A stretch of 56,200 nucleotides of DNA, from NCBI GenBank assembly GCA_002692065.1, contig NZJX01000004.1, forward strand, positions 1-56,200. The letters run 5' to 3'. The translations under genes and the position numbers were made by a program. Within the stretch, counting starts at the first letter, position 1. Each line of letters opens with the position of its first letter. The notes under the pieces are model-generated. The model had not been told where the DNA came from, made no database searches, and was given only the letters and a program-made list of their open reading frames with translations. This document shows positions 29,389 through 39,635 of this stretch, piece after piece. This DNA is from Flavobacteriales bacterium (GTDB taxonomy: Bacteria > Bacteroidota > Bacteroidia > Flavobacteriales > UBA7430).

Positions 29389-30909
29389 ATGAAGAATAAC
29401 GAAGATATTTTTAAAAAGGTCATTTCTCATTCTAAAGAATATGGATTTGTATTTCAATCAAGCGAGATATATGATGGACTCTCAGCAATTTATGATTATG
29501 GTCCAAATGGAATAGAGTTGAAACTTAATTTAAAAAAATATTGGTGGGACTCTATGGTCAGGGAAAATGAAAATATTGTAGGTCTAGACTCAGCAATACT
29601 GATGCATCCAAAGATATGGAAAGCTTCTGGTCATGTTGATGCTTTCAATGATCCTCTTATTGATAATAAAGATTCTAAAAAAAGATATCGGGCAGATACT
29701 CTTATTGAAAATCATATTGAAAAATTAATTTCTAAAAAAAATAAAGAAATCACAAAAGCTTCAAAAAAGTTTGGAGAAAGATTTAGTGAACAAAAATTTA
29801 TCAGTACTAATACAAGAATAATTGAATATATAACTAAAATTGATTTGATTAAAGAAAAATTTAATTCTTGTCTTAAAAGCGAAAACTTAGAGGGATTAAA
29901 AAATCTTATACTTGATTTAAAAATAGTTTGTCCCATATCTGGTACCTCTAACTGGACTGATGTCAGGCAATTTAATTTAATGTTTGGAACAAATTTTGGT
30001 TCTACAAATGATATTGAATCTAAAATTTGGTTGAGACCAGAAACAGCTCAAGGTATATTTGTTAATTTTTTAAATGTTCAAAAATCTAGCAGATTAAAAA
30101 TTCCATTCGGCATTGCTCAGATTGGTAAAGCTTTCAGAAATGAAATTATTGCAAGACAATTTATATTCAGAATGAGAGAATTTGAACAAATGGAAATGCA
30201 ATTTTTTGTTCAACCAGGGAAAGAAATAACATGGTTCAATAAATGGAAAGAAAACAGAATTAATTGGCATTATAAATTAGGAATAGAAAAGGAAAAACTG
30301 AGATTTCACGATCATGAAAAGTTAGCACATTATGCAAATGCTGCTTGCGATATTGAATATGATTTTCCATTTGGATATAAAGAAATTGAAGGAATTCATT
30401 CAAGAACAAATTTTGATTTAGAATCCCATTCAAGATTATCAGGTAAAAAAATAAAATATTTTGACTCCAAATTAAGTAAAAGTTACACTCCTTTTGTGAT
30501 TGAAACATCAATAGGATTAGATAGAATGTTCTTACTAATTATGTGTAATTCAATTAAGGAAGAATCTTTAAAAGACGGGGAAAAAAGAATATATTTGAAA
30601 TTTCCATTCAATTTATCTCCTGTAAAATTAGCAATTCTTCCCCTAACGAAAAAAAATGATCTTCCAATAATCGCTAGAAAAATATATGATGATTTAAAAA
30701 CACGTTATCATTGTGTAATTGAAGAAAAAGATTCAATTGGTAAAAGATATAGAAGACAAGATGCAATTGGGACCCCCTTTTGTATTACAATAGATAATGA
30801 AAGTCCTCACGATAATAAAGTAACTATTCGAAATCGTGATGACATGACACAAGATAGGATATACATTAACTCAATTAATAATTATATTAACGATAAATTA
30901 ATTTATTAA
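29389..30909 (+). CDS. glyS: Glycyl-tRNA synthetase (alpha2 type)
   Basis: A class II synthetase of 506 residues of the single-chain, homodimeric type found in Bacteroidota. N-terminal 'GFVFQSSEIYDGLSAIYDYGPNG' and 'LRPETAQGIFVNF' are characteristic. Motif 2 is 'GKAFRNEIIARQFIFRMREFEQMEM', in two adjoining pieces. Motif 3 is 'TSIGLDRMFLLIM', and a C-terminal anticodon-binding domain starts near 'VKLAILPLTKK'. It lies just upstream of the SRP RNA gene. Confidence 0.96.
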   Translation: MKNNEDIFKKVISHSKEYGFVFQSSEIYDGLSAIYDYGPNGIELKLNLKKYWWDSMVRENENIVGLDSAILMHPKIWKASGHVDAFNDPLIDNKDSKKRYRADTLIENHIEKLISKKNKEITKASKKFGERFSEQKFISTNTRIIEYITKIDLIKEKFNSCLKSENLEGLKNLILDLKIVCPISGTSNWTDVRQFNLMFGTNFGSTNDIESKIWLRPETAQGIFVNFLNVQKSSRLKIPFGIAQIGKAFRNEIIARQFIFRMREFEQMEMQFFVQPGKEITWFNKWKENRINWHYKLGIEKEKLRFHDHEKLAHYANAACDIEYDFPFGYKEIEGIHSRTNFDLESHSRLSGKKIKYFDSKLSKSYTPFVIETSIGLDRMFLLIMCNSIKEESLKDGEKRIYLKFPFNLSPVKLAILPLTKKNDLPIIARKIYDDLKTRYHCVIEEKDSIGKRYRRQDAIGTPFCITIDNESPHDNKVTIRNRDDMTQDRIYINSINNYINDKLIY

Positions 30910-30936
30910 AATTATAAAGTTTTTGATAATTTAATT

Positions 30937-30944
30937 TATATTTG
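30937..30944 (+). promoter_or_regulatory. -7 promoter element TATATTTG for SRP RNA
   Basis: An exact TAnnTTTG match ends five bases before the predicted 5' end of the SRP RNA, the expected distance. TTTG occurs at 30922-30925, but with only 11 bases between, so the -33 assignment is doubtful. Confidence 0.6.
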
Positions 30945-30948
30945 ATAT

Positions 30949-31040
30949 ACAAGTGATTAGACAAGTAGCTCCCTTTGAACTCCTCCAGGGTGGAAACACA
31001 GCAAAGGTATTAGGTTGAGCACTGTGATTTAGTCACTTGT
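30949..31040 (+). ncRNA. ffs: Signal recognition particle RNA (4.5S, small bacterial type)
   Basis: About 92 nt with no coding frame. The termini pair (ACAAGTGA at 30949-30956 with TCACTTGT at 31033-31040), forming the closing helix. The apex has the SRP domain IV signature: CAGG in the 5' strand of the internal loop, a GGAA tetraloop (about 30992-30995), then AGCA in the 3' strand. This is the Ffh-binding site. The RNA works with Ffh and FtsY to target membrane and secretory proteins. It has its own -7 promoter element upstream and a ten-T tract immediately downstream. Exact ends are inferred from pairing. Confidence 0.9.
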
Positions 31041-31050
31041 TTTTTTTTTT
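31033..31050 (+). terminator. Intrinsic terminator of the SRP RNA
   Basis: The 3' strand of the closing helix (TCACTTGT) runs straight into ten T (31041-31050). The long helix followed by a U tract is an intrinsic terminator that doubles as the end of the RNA. Confidence 0.75.
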
Positions 31051-31075
31051 ATGAATTATTAAGTATTTTTATTAA

Positions 31076-34000
31076 ATGAAAAAATATATTTTAATTCTCT
31101 TTTTTTCAAATTTAATATTCTGTAATAATTTATATCCCCAGTGTGGAATTATTGACTCTGAAATTTTAATTCTTAATCAAGAAGATTTTTTATCATACTC
31201 TAATTGCGAATCTATTGATGGTAACGTCGTAATTAACGGAGAAAATATAGATTCGTTAATTTTTTCTAATTTAATATCAATTAATGGTAATTTAAATATT
31301 TTTAATACCAATATTACCTCAATTGCACCATTATCTAGTTTAATGAATGTTAATGAAATTAATATATATAATATTAATCTTTTAGATAACTGCTGTTCAT
31401 CACTTAACTGGCAATCACTAATTGAACTTGGGACTATATCAAATTTAAATATTCACTCCAACTCAACTAATTGTAGTTCAACTATAAGTATAAATATCTC
31501 ATGTTTAGGTCTCTTAGAAGGGTGTACGGATAGTAACTCTTTAAACTTCAATCCATTAGCTACAATTGATGATAATAGTTGTTTAAACGGTCCTGATCTT
31601 CAAGTATCTGCATCAGCTATTATAAATTCTCTGGAAATAAGTACTTTTAATAGTGAAGATAATTGTTTAGTAGCTGAGGGATGTATTTCAGGAATTGGAA
31701 ATAGGAAAATATTAAAATTCACAACAACAATCTCAAATTATGGGAATGAAGATTTTTATATTGGTGAAACTGGGGGAGCTGAAAATTTAAATGAAAATTT
31801 TTACTGGGATGATTGTCATGGTCACGCTCATTATGAGGGTTATGCCAATTATAAGCTATTTTATTACCCATCCTTAGAACAACATCCAACAATTGGACAT
31901 AAAAATGGTTGGTGTGTTATGGACTTAGGTAATGCCGTTACTTCTGAAGCCCCAGATAATGCTAATTATCCTCAATGTGAGTTTGAATACGGATGTTCCA
32001 TCATGGGTATAAGTGCTGGATGTTCCGACACTTATGGATCTGGGTTATCATGTCAATGGGTAGATATTACAGATTTATATGATGGTCAATATATTTTAGG
32101 AGTCTCTACTAATATGGAAACTGAGAATTATACTCCTCAATATGAAACTAATTATTCAAACAATTCAGTATATATATTATTTGAATTTGAAAATAATGAA
32201 ATTATTTCAGTTTCCCATTTTGATGACAATTCTATAACTGAAAATTGTACTATAGATATTGATAATTCTGAATTTGGATTTCATATCTCCAACGAAAATA
32301 ACTTCCTTTATGCTTTTACAAACGAATTTTTCAATGAATCTATTCAAATTAATATTAGTGATAGTATTAATATTAATAATGATGTTTTTGTAATTGACTC
32401 ATTAATAATTAATGATATAACTAATTTACCAGATAGTATTGAATGGAATTGCAGTAACGAAAATTGTACTTTTTATCCTGGTAATTCTTGTCTTGGAATT
32501 TATGGTATTACAACTTATACAGGTGAGTTTTCGCTCATATTTAATTCAACTTTATATTTATCGGATGATAATGACTTATCATCAATAATAAATATTCCAA
32601 ATATATTTCAAAATAATGAACCTGATTTAGAAGAAAATTTAATTAACAACGAAAGCAGTTTAAATGATTTAGATCCAAACTTTACTATATTGATAACTGA
32701 TCCAATATATGGTTGTATAGACTCATTTGCTCTAAATTTTGATAATAATTCAAATTTCGATGATGGTTCTTGTATTTTTCCAAATATTGGATGTACTGAC
32801 TCATTTGCTCTAAATTTTGATAGTTTTGCAAATATCGAAGATGGTTCTTGCGAATACTGTACAGAGGGGATAGAATGGATTGTTAAAATGAATTTATTTG
32901 ACTCATATGGTGACGGATGGAATGGGAATAACTACTACATCATTGATGATCAAAATGATACCATAATCGAAGGAACTCTAGATGATGGTTACGAAGGTGA
33001 AAACTTATTTTGCCTATCTCCGGGGTGTTATTCTATAAGTGTCCCAAATGAAAATCCTTGGCCATATGAAATTTCATGGGAGTTGTCAGCTCAAGGATTC
33101 TCTGAAGTAAACTTAAATGGTGATTGTCCTGATTTAGTTCCATTTAACTTTTTAAGTGATTGTGATTTCAGTATAGGTTGTACAGATTCTTCTGCATTAA
33201 ATTATGATAGTACTGCAGTATTTAATAATGAAGAATGTATATACCCTCTTTTTGGTTGCATTGATTCATCAGCATTAAATTATAATACTAATGCAAATTA
33301 TAGTGATTCTAGTTGTGTATATCCTAATCTATGTAATAATAATGAGAATTCTTTAGTTTTATTTTTATTTGATTCATATGGTGATGGTTGGAATGGAAAT
33401 AACCTCACATTATACAATTCTAGTTATGATTCAATAATTTTTGAAACAACATTAGACTCTGGATATGAGGGAATTGAGACCTTATGTTTAGATAATGAAT
33501 GTTATTTGATATCTGTGACTGGAGGAAATTGGCAAAGCGAAATTACATGGGAAATTAAAAGTACAACTGATGAATTAATTTTAAATGGCAATTCTCCATT
33601 AACCAGCTTTTTTGGTCTAAACTCAACATGTGACTCAATATTTGGATGTTCAAATCCATCTGCAATAAACTATAATCCAAGTGCAGGTTCAGATGACTTT
33701 TCTTGTATTTTTGAATCTTCAGCATGCGAGGACAATTATAATTTAATTAATTTAGAACTTCAAACAGATCCGTATCCAAATGAAACATCTTGGTCAATAA
33801 CAAATGATGAAAATGATACTCTGATTTTTATTGATTATTATGAAAATCAAAATGCTCTGTATTCTGATTCATTCTGCGTTCCACAAAATATATCTCTGAA
33901 CTTTAATCTATATGACTCATATGGTGATGGTCTCACAAGTGGTGCGGGAAATGGAGAATTTAAATTCTTTGTCTGTGGTTTACAAGTATTTTCAGGGTCA

Positions 34001-35101
34001 AGTTTTGAATATCAATTTTCAGGAAATTTTCATGACTGTGAAGGAACATCTATTAGTATCTATGGATGTACAGACAGTATAGCCTTAAATTATAATTTGA
34101 ATGCTAATTATAATAATGGTTCTTGTGAATATGGTGAAATTTTTGGCTGTACAGACGAATTTGCAATTAATTTTAATCCAATGGCTAATATAGATGATGA
34201 TCAATGTGAATATATTTATTGCGATTCAAATAATCACATAATTGAATTAAATATACAAAATACAAATTATGAGAATAATCCTAATATTGAGTATTCAATT
34301 TTATCATTAAATAATCAATCATTATCTTATGATAGTTTATCCAACATAATAAATTTCACTCATTATTATTGCTTAGAGGCTGGATGCTATATATTTTATC
34401 CGAATAATGTCTCAGAAAATCAGTCATACAGCTGGTCTATAAGCTCTGGAAATAAAAAAATAATTTCAGGAGATAATGAAAATAAGACAAGTTTTGAAAT
34501 AAGCTCCATTTGTAACTTAAATTTTGGATGTAATGATGAAAATGCCTTAAATTTTGATTACAGTTCAAATTATAACGATAGTACTTGTATTTATAATGAT
34601 TCCTTAGTAATAAATTTAACAGACGGGTGGAATATGGTTTCTTCATATATTCAATCAGAAAATATGAATATAATTAATCTCACAAATAATATTTTAAATG
34701 AAATTATAATAATAAAAAATAATATAGGTTTAGTCTTCATTCCAGAGTGGAATTTTAATTCAATTGGTAATTGGTCAAATTATGAGGGTTATCAAATAAA
34801 AGTTTCAAATAATTGTGATATAACTTTCTATGGTCAAGCTCTTGTTCCTGAGGAAAATCCTATAATGTTAAATCAAGGTTGGAATTTAATTAGTTATTTT
34901 AGGCAAAATGAGGCTTCGGTAGAAGGTATTTTCTCATTAATAAATAATAATATAATAATAGTTAAAAACTCAATAGGACTTGCTTACTTGCCAGATTGGG
35001 GTTATAATGGAATAGGAAATTTTGAACCAGGTCAAGGGTATCAAATAAAAATGATTATCAATGATGAATTAAATTATTTACCAAATAACTTAAATTATTA
35101 A
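31076..35101 (+). CDS. Giant secreted protein with lysyl-oxidase domain, Cys modules and C-terminal GWNM domains
   Basis: A 1341-residue protein. Residues 1-21 are a signal peptide. About 25-145 is a leucine-rich/receptor-L-like beta region. About 149-171 is a Cys module. About 173-372 is a lysyl-oxidase domain: the copper site is in W244-DDCHGHAH (His248, 250, 252); '[10 protein letters not shown]' has Lys276; 'GCSDTYG' has Tyr320; 'SCQWVDITD' and '[15 protein letters not shown]' follow. Lys276 and Tyr320 align with the pair forming the lysine tyrosylquinone cofactor in animal LOX. About 380-540 looks Ig-like. Eight further Cys modules alternate with [13 protein letters not shown] modules. 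The protein ends in two GWNM...PEW...GYQIK domains (about 1181-1341), not a type-A sorting domain. Predicted amine oxidation or cross-linking outside the cell is inference. Confidence 0.87.
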   Translation: MKKYILILFFSNLIFCNNLYPQCGIIDSEILILNQEDFLSYSNCESIDGNVVINGENIDSLIFSNLISINGNLNIFNTNITSIAPLSSLMNVNEINIYNINLLDNCCSSLNWQSLIELGTISNLNIHSNSTNCSSTISINISCLGLLEGCTDSNSLNFNPLATIDDNSCLNGPDLQVSASAIINSLEISTFNSEDNCLVAEGCISGIGNRKILKFTTTISNYGNEDFYIGETGGAENLNENFYWDDCHGHAHYEGYANYKLFYYPSLEQHPTIGHKNGWCVMDLGNAVTSEAPDNANYPQCEFEYGCSIMGISAGCSDTYGSGLSCQWVDITDLYDGQYILGVSTNMETENYTPQYETNYSNNSVYILFEFENNEIISVSHFDDNSITENCTIDIDNSEFGFHISNENNFLYAFTNEFFNESIQINISDSININNDVFVIDSLIINDITNLPDSIEWNCSNENCTFYPGNSCLGIYGITTYTGEFSLIFNSTLYLSDDNDLSSIINIPNIFQNNEPDLEENLINNESSLNDLDPNFTILITDPIYGCIDSFALNFDNNSNFDDGSCIFPNIGCTDSFALNFDSFANIEDGSCEYCTEGIEWIVKMNLFDSYGDGWNGNNYYIIDDQNDTIIEGTLDDGYEGENLFCLSPGCYSISVPNENPWPYEISWELSAQGFSEVNLNGDCPDLVPFNFLSDCDFSIGCTDSSALNYDSTAVFNNEECIYPLFGCIDSSALNYNTNANYSDSSCVYPNLCNNNENSLVLFLFDSYGDGWNGNNLTLYNSSYDSIIFETTLDSGYEGIETLCLDNECYLISVTGGNWQSEITWEIKSTTDELILNGNSPLTSFFGLNSTCDSIFGCSNPSAINYNPSAGSDDFSCIFESSACEDNYNLINLELQTDPYPNETSWSITNDENDTLIFIDYYENQNALYSDSFCVPQNISLNFNLYDSYGDGLTSGAGNGEFKFFVCGLQVFSGSSFEYQFSGNFHDCEGTSISIYGCTDSIALNYNLNANYNNGSCEYGEIFGCTDEFAINFNPMANIDDDQCEYIYCDSNNHIIELNIQNTNYENNPNIEYSILSLNNQSLSYDSLSNIINFTHYYCLEAGCYIFYPNNVSENQSYSWSISSGNKKIISGDNENKTSFEISSICNLNFGCNDENALNFDYSSNYNDSTCIYNDSLVINLTDGWNMVSSYIQSENMNIINLTNNILNEIIIIKNNIGLVFIPEWNFNSIGNWSNYEGYQIKVSNNCDITFYGQALVPEENPIMLNQGWNLISYFRQNEASVEGIFSLINNNIIIVKNSIGLAYLPDWGYNGIGNFEPGQGYQIKMIINDELNYLPNNLNY

Positions 35102-35832
35102 TATTTTAAATTTCCTCTATTTTTTCTGATTGTTTCGTATGCTTCTTTAACTTTGATGAATTTTTCTTCTCCCATCTTTTTTTGAATCTCATTTAAATCA
35201 TTTAACTTATCAGGATGATATTTCATAACCATCTTTCTGTAAGCTTTTTTAATTTCTGAATTACTTGCTGATGAGGAAATTTCCAATATCTTATATGCTT
35301 GATCAGGATCTTTATAAAACATAGCTTTTATTGAATTTAGATCTTTTGTACTAATATTCATATAAAATCCAATTTTTTCTATAACATTAATTTCAGATTT
35401 ATCAATATGTTGATCAGCGAGAGAGATCCCATATAAAAAGTGAATTAGTTGTAGTCTTTGAGCATGTGATATATTTTTTCCAATTTGGATACAAATTTGT
35501 CTCAATGAAATTGAATTGTTATTAATTATATGTTTAAATAGTTTAAAATATTCCTTGGATCTTGAACTCCCAAACATTGTTGAAAATTTATCTCTCACAT
35601 AAATTAATTCTCGATTATCAATTTTGCCATCAGCCTTTATTACATAAGCAGACAATATCAACAAACTAATTTCAAATTGAGCTGCAGATTTACTGACGTT
35701 TTTAAAATGATTTTTAAATTTTTCTTTTTCATCAGCTTTTTCAAATAAAGATCCTAAAGCATAACCTAACATAGCTCCCATTGGACCGGCAAAAACCCAA
35801 CCTAATCCACCAGTTATCCATTTTAATTTCAT
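35098..35832 (-). CDS. TerB/DnaJ-domain protein (DjlA-like)
   Basis: A 244-residue protein. An N-terminal Gly-rich stretch '[23 protein letters not shown]' (about 8-30) resembles the DjlA membrane or membrane-associated segment. A TerB-like helical domain (about 50-165) has '[13 protein letters not shown]' and '[10 protein letters not shown]'-type acidic turns. The C-terminal J domain (about 178-244) contains the HPD motif in '[11 protein letters not shown]', so it can stimulate DnaK. It overlaps the lysyl-oxidase gene by four bases, tail to tail. Confidence 0.88.
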   Translation of the reverse strand: MKLKWITGGLGWVFAGPMGAMLGYALGSLFEKADEKEKFKNHFKNVSKSAAQFEISLLILSAYVIKADGKIDNRELIYVRDKFSTMFGSSRSKEYFKLFKHIINNNSISLRQICIQIGKNISHAQRLQLIHFLYGISLADQHIDKSEINVIEKIGFYMNISTKDLNSIKAMFYKDPDQAYKILEISSSASNSEIKKAYRKMVMKYHPDKLNDLNEIQKKMGEEKFIKVKEAYETIRKNRGNLKY

Positions 35833-35876
35833 AATTTTTTTTTAATAAATTTAGGATAATAATTTAAATTTATATA

Positions 35877-36758
35877 ATGTTTAAAAAATTAAATAATAAA
35901 ATATTTCGCGATCTATTTTGGGTAATAAAGTCAGATCAATTAATTGATATTAAAGAGGCTTTAAAAAAAAAATATCTAAATGAATGTTACGAAAATTTCT
36001 ATTCGTCGTTTAAAAATATTGATTTGTGTGGTGACAATATACTTGTTGATCTAAAAAATAAAACTTTGGGTAAATATTTTGAGATGTTAGTTTTTTTTTG
36101 GTTAAATAAATCAGATAGATTTATTTTAATTGAACATAATTTACCTGTTTTAAATACTCAAAAAAAAACAATTGGTGAAATTGATCTTATTGTTTTTGAT
36201 AAAAAATTGTCAAAATTTTATCACTGGGAAGTATGTGTAAAATATTATTTAGCTTATCAATTTAAAGATAAATTATCATATATAGGACCCAATTCAAATG
36301 ATTTTTTAAATCAAAAACTTGATAAATTAAAAAAAAAACAACTAACTATATTAAATTCTAAAGAAGGTCAAATAATACTAGACAGTTTAAATATTAAAAA
36401 TATTGAATCTAAAGTATTAATGAAAGGAATGATTTTTTATAATCATAATATGATCAAAAATTTTAATTTAGATTTAAATGAAAATCATAGTAAATCTTGG
36501 TGGATTTATGAAAATGAAATTAATGATTTTTTGAATCACAAGGATGAATTTTGTATTTTAGATAAACTTGAATGGATGTCAGATCCTTTTCCAAAATTTT
36601 TATTAAGTTATAATAAATTGACTTCTAAACTGAAAAAACTATTTTCAAAATCAGATAAAAGCATATGTCTTGCAATTTTTAAAAATAAAAAATATTTCAA
36701 TAAGGGTTTTGTTGTAAGCAAAGCTTGGCCAAAAAAAATTAATATTATTTCAAATTAA
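35877..36758 (+). CDS. DUF1853 family protein, PD-(D/E)XK-like core
   Basis: A 293-residue cytoplasmic protein, no signal peptide, matching DUF1853. The conserved centre, about residues 78-130, has '[13 protein letters not shown]', then '[26 protein letters not shown]', followed by the Gly-Pro loop '[17 protein letters not shown]'. The E...(I)D...WEVxVKYY spacing resembles the PD-(D/E)XK nuclease core, with Asp then E-x-V-K on successive strands. Function is not established from sequence. It sits alone on the plus strand, 44 bases from the divergent djlA-like gene, and overlaps the aldehyde dehydrogenase 3' end by 14 bases. Confidence 0.75.
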   Translation: MFKKLNNKIFRDLFWVIKSDQLIDIKEALKKKYLNECYENFYSSFKNIDLCGDNILVDLKNKTLGKYFEMLVFFWLNKSDRFILIEHNLPVLNTQKKTIGEIDLIVFDKKLSKFYHWEVCVKYYLAYQFKDKLSYIGPNSNDFLNQKLDKLKKKQLTILNSKEGQIILDSLNIKNIESKVLMKGMIFYNHNMIKNFNLDLNENHSKSWWIYENEINDFLNHKDEFCILDKLEWMSDPFPKFLLSYNKLTSKLKKLFSKSDKSICLAIFKNKKYFNKGFVVSKAWPKKINIISN

Positions 36759-38289
36759 ATTTAATACCTTGTGCAAGAGGTAAATCTTTAGAGAAATTTA
36801 TTGTATTTGTTTGTCTTCTCATATATGCTTTCCATGCATCGGAACCAGATTCTCTTCCTCCACCAGTTTCTTTTTCTCCTCCAAATGCACCTCCAATTTC
36901 TGCCCCAGAAGTCCCAATATTTACATTTGCTATTCCACAATCTGAACCAAAATGTGATAAAAATAGTTCTGACTCCCTTAAATTATTCGTCATAATCGCA
37001 GATGACAAACCTTGAGGAACAGAATTTTGCATTGATATAGCTTGTTCAATTTTTGAATATTTTAATAAATATAGTATTGGAGCAAATGTTTCTTTTTGAA
37101 CAATTTTAAAAGAATTTTCTGCTTCAGCTAAAACTGGCTGAACATAACAACCAGAGTCAAATGATTCTCCTTTTAAAATGTTACCCCCAAAAATAATATT
37201 TCCTCCTTCATTTTCAACTTGTTTTAATGCTAATTTAAAATTATTAACAGCTGATTTATCAATCAAAGGCCCGACATGATTTTTCTCATTTAACGGATTT
37301 CCAATTTTAATCTGCTTATATGCATCAATAAGTTTATTTTTCACAATTTCATATATTGACTCATGAATTATTAACCTTCTAGTTGACGTACATCTTTGAC
37401 CTGCTGTCCCAACTGCTCCAAAAACAGCACCAATAATAGTCATATCTAAATCAGCATGAGGAGTTACAATTATAGCATTATTTCCACCCAATTCTAATAT
37501 TGACTTTCCAAATCTTTGAGCAACTTTTGCCCCTACAATACTTCCCATTTTGGTTGATCCAGTAGCTGAAATTAATTTTACTCTATTATCATTTGTCAAC
37601 CATTCTCCAATATTATAATCACCACTTATTAATGTTGAAATTCCCTCTGGTAAGTTATTTTCTCTTATTACTTCACTCATTATATTTTGACAAGCAATCG
37701 AACAAAGTGGAGTTTTTTCTGAGGGCTTCCAAATACATACGTTACCACAAATCCAAGCAAGAGCTGAATTCCATGCCCAAACAGCAACTGGAAAATTAAA
37801 TGCCGAGATAATTCCAACTAATCCAAGTGGATGATATTGTTCATACATTCTATGGTTCGATCTTTCTGAATGCATGGTAAATCCGTGTAATTGTCTTGAC
37901 AATCCGACAGCAAAATCACAGATATCTATCATTTCTTGAACTTCCCCCAAGCCTTCTTGATATGACTTTCCCATTTCATAAGAGACTAGGCTTCCTAGAG
38001 ATTTTTTCTTTTCTCTTAATTTATTTCCAAATTTTCTTACAATATCACCTCTTTTTGGAGCTGGAATTGACTTCCAAATTTCGAATGCATTAATACATGT
38101 ATTAATTACCCTCTCATAATCTTCTTTAGTTGTAACTTTAACTTTAGCAATTAATTCACCATTAACAGGTGAAAAAGAATTCAAAATATTTTCACTATTA
38201 TCATACCAGTTTATACCACTAGATGTCCCAGAATTCAATTCATTTATTCTTAAATCACTTAATATATTCTTTAATCCATAATTTTTCAT
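36745..38289 (-). CDS. Aldehyde dehydrogenase, ALDH7 (aminoadipate-semialdehyde) family
   Basis: A 514-residue NAD(P)-dependent aldehyde dehydrogenase. '[25 protein letters not shown]' (two pieces), 'WKPSEKTPL', '[10 protein letters not shown]', '[11 protein letters not shown]' and the catalytic Cys in '[13 protein letters not shown]' are all present. The closest family by motif is ALDH7/antiquitin, which oxidises alpha-aminoadipic semialdehyde in lysine breakdown; piperideine-6-carboxylate dehydrogenase is the same activity. No other lysine-catabolic gene is nearby, so the substrate is inferred from family only. It lies 16 bases downstream of rseP on the same strand. Confidence 0.9.
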   Translation of the reverse strand: MKNYGLKNILSDLRINELNSGTSSGINWYDNSENILNSFSPVNGELIAKVKVTTKEDYERVINTCINAFEIWKSIPAPKRGDIVRKFGNKLREKKKSLGSLVSYEMGKSYQEGLGEVQEMIDICDFAVGLSRQLHGFTMHSERSNHRMYEQYHPLGLVGIISAFNFPVAVWAWNSALAWICGNVCIWKPSEKTPLCSIACQNIMSEVIRENNLPEGISTLISGDYNIGEWLTNDNRVKLISATGSTKMGSIVGAKVAQRFGKSILELGGNNAIIVTPHADLDMTIIGAVFGAVGTAGQRCTSTRRLIIHESIYEIVKNKLIDAYKQIKIGNPLNEKNHVGPLIDKSAVNNFKLALKQVENEGGNIIFGGNILKGESFDSGCYVQPVLAEAENSFKIVQKETFAPILYLLKYSKIEQAISMQNSVPQGLSSAIMTNNLRESELFLSHFGSDCGIANVNIGTSGAEIGGAFGGEKETGGGRESGSDAWKAYMRRQTNTINFSKDLPLAQGIKFNLK

Positions 38290-38305
38290 AACATTTAAAA
38301 TTTAT

Positions 38306-39635
38306 TTAATTAAATAGTCTAATAATATCATTACCGTTTGCTATAACTAATAAAAACATCAAAATTAAAAATCCAAAAACTTGAGCTCTTTCCAATAATT
38401 TATCAGAGGGTTTTTTACCAGTAATAATTTCACCTAATAAAAACATTACATGACCACCATCAAGAGCAGGAATAGGTAGAATGTTCATAAAGGCTAGAAT
38501 GATTGATAAAAATGCAGTAAAATTCCAAAAATGATACCAATCCCATTCTGACTTAAATTGTTTTCCCATTGTGATAAAACCACCCAAGCCTTTCCAAGCA
38601 CCAGTATTGGGATTTAAAATTAATTTGAATTGTTTCATGTAGGAATTTAATCTATTACTAGCCATTTTTGCTCCAGCAGGAAAAGAACCAAGAAAGGTGT
38701 ATGTTTTTTTACTATATTTTAGTAACTCTGATGGCGAGGTATAATAAATCCCCATTTTTGAGTTACTATTTAATTGAAAATTAAAATTCAAAGTATCTTT
38801 TTCTCTGAGAACCATTAAACTTATCTCATCACTTCTCAAATCCTTTAATTCATTTAAATATTCGGTGAAGTAATATAAGTTTTTTCCATTTAAACCAATT
38901 AATTGGTCTCCAACCCTTACTCCTGCATCAAAAGCTGGAGAATCTTCATCAAACTTTGAAGCAATATATGGCCATGCAGGACTTATAAAACCAGACTCAT
39001 CTTTATTATTTATCAACTTTTCAATAATATTATCAGGAATAACTATAAATTTTTCTTTATCATTTCTCTCAACTTTTACTTGAATTTCCCCTGACAAGAG
39101 AATTGCTTCAGGTAAGTCTGAAAAATTATCATAATATTTTCCATCTACTGATATTATCTTATCACCATTTTTAAACCCTAAATCTTTTGCAAATTGCGAG
39201 CATTCAATTCCGTATTTCATATTCTTAACTTCAAGATATTGTTGTCCCCAATAAAATAAAATCATAGAATATATAATAATTGCAACAATAACATTAACAG
39301 TCACTCCACCTATCATAATTATTAATCTTTGCCAGGCAGGTTTAGATCTGAATTCCCAAGGTTGAATAGGTTTTTCTAATTGCTTTTTATCCATTGACTC
39401 ATCTATCATACCAGCTATTTTGACATATCCGCCTAATGGAATCCAACCAATTCCATATTCAGTTGATCCAATTTTTTTTTTTAAATATTGAAAAATAAGG
39501 GTCAAAAAATAAATAAAACTTTTCGACTTTAGTTTTAAATAGTTTAGCTGGGATAAAGTGACCAAGTTCATGTAAAACTATTAAAATAGAAAGGCTAAGA
39601 AAAAATTGAGATGTTTTAATTAAGATTTCAATCAT
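38306..39635 (-). CDS. rseP: RseP-type site-2 zinc metalloprotease, with apparent frameshift in a poly-A tract
   Basis: An intramembrane M50 protease of about 442 residues once a frameshift is corrected. The start ATG at 39635 overlaps the dxr stop (ATGA). The N-terminal frame reads 'ILIVLHELGHFIPAKLFK', with the HExxH zinc site, up to about residue 52. The remaining frame reads 'KKKIGSTEYGIGWIPLGGYVKIAGMIDES', one or two PDZ domains ('VRVGDQLIGLNGKNL') and 'NILPIPALDGGHVMFLL', the second zinc-site motif. The two frames meet in 11 A (T on plus strand, 39472-39482); ten would join them. Without correction the downstream frame lacks the HELGH site. Sequencing error is the simplest cause. Confidence 0.88.

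Noticed and set aside
30949..31040. tRNA, tmRNA or riboswitch at this structured element
   Set aside because: There is no cloverleaf or TpsiC signature, and the CAGG/GGAA/AGCA apex with a long closing helix is specific to SRP RNA.
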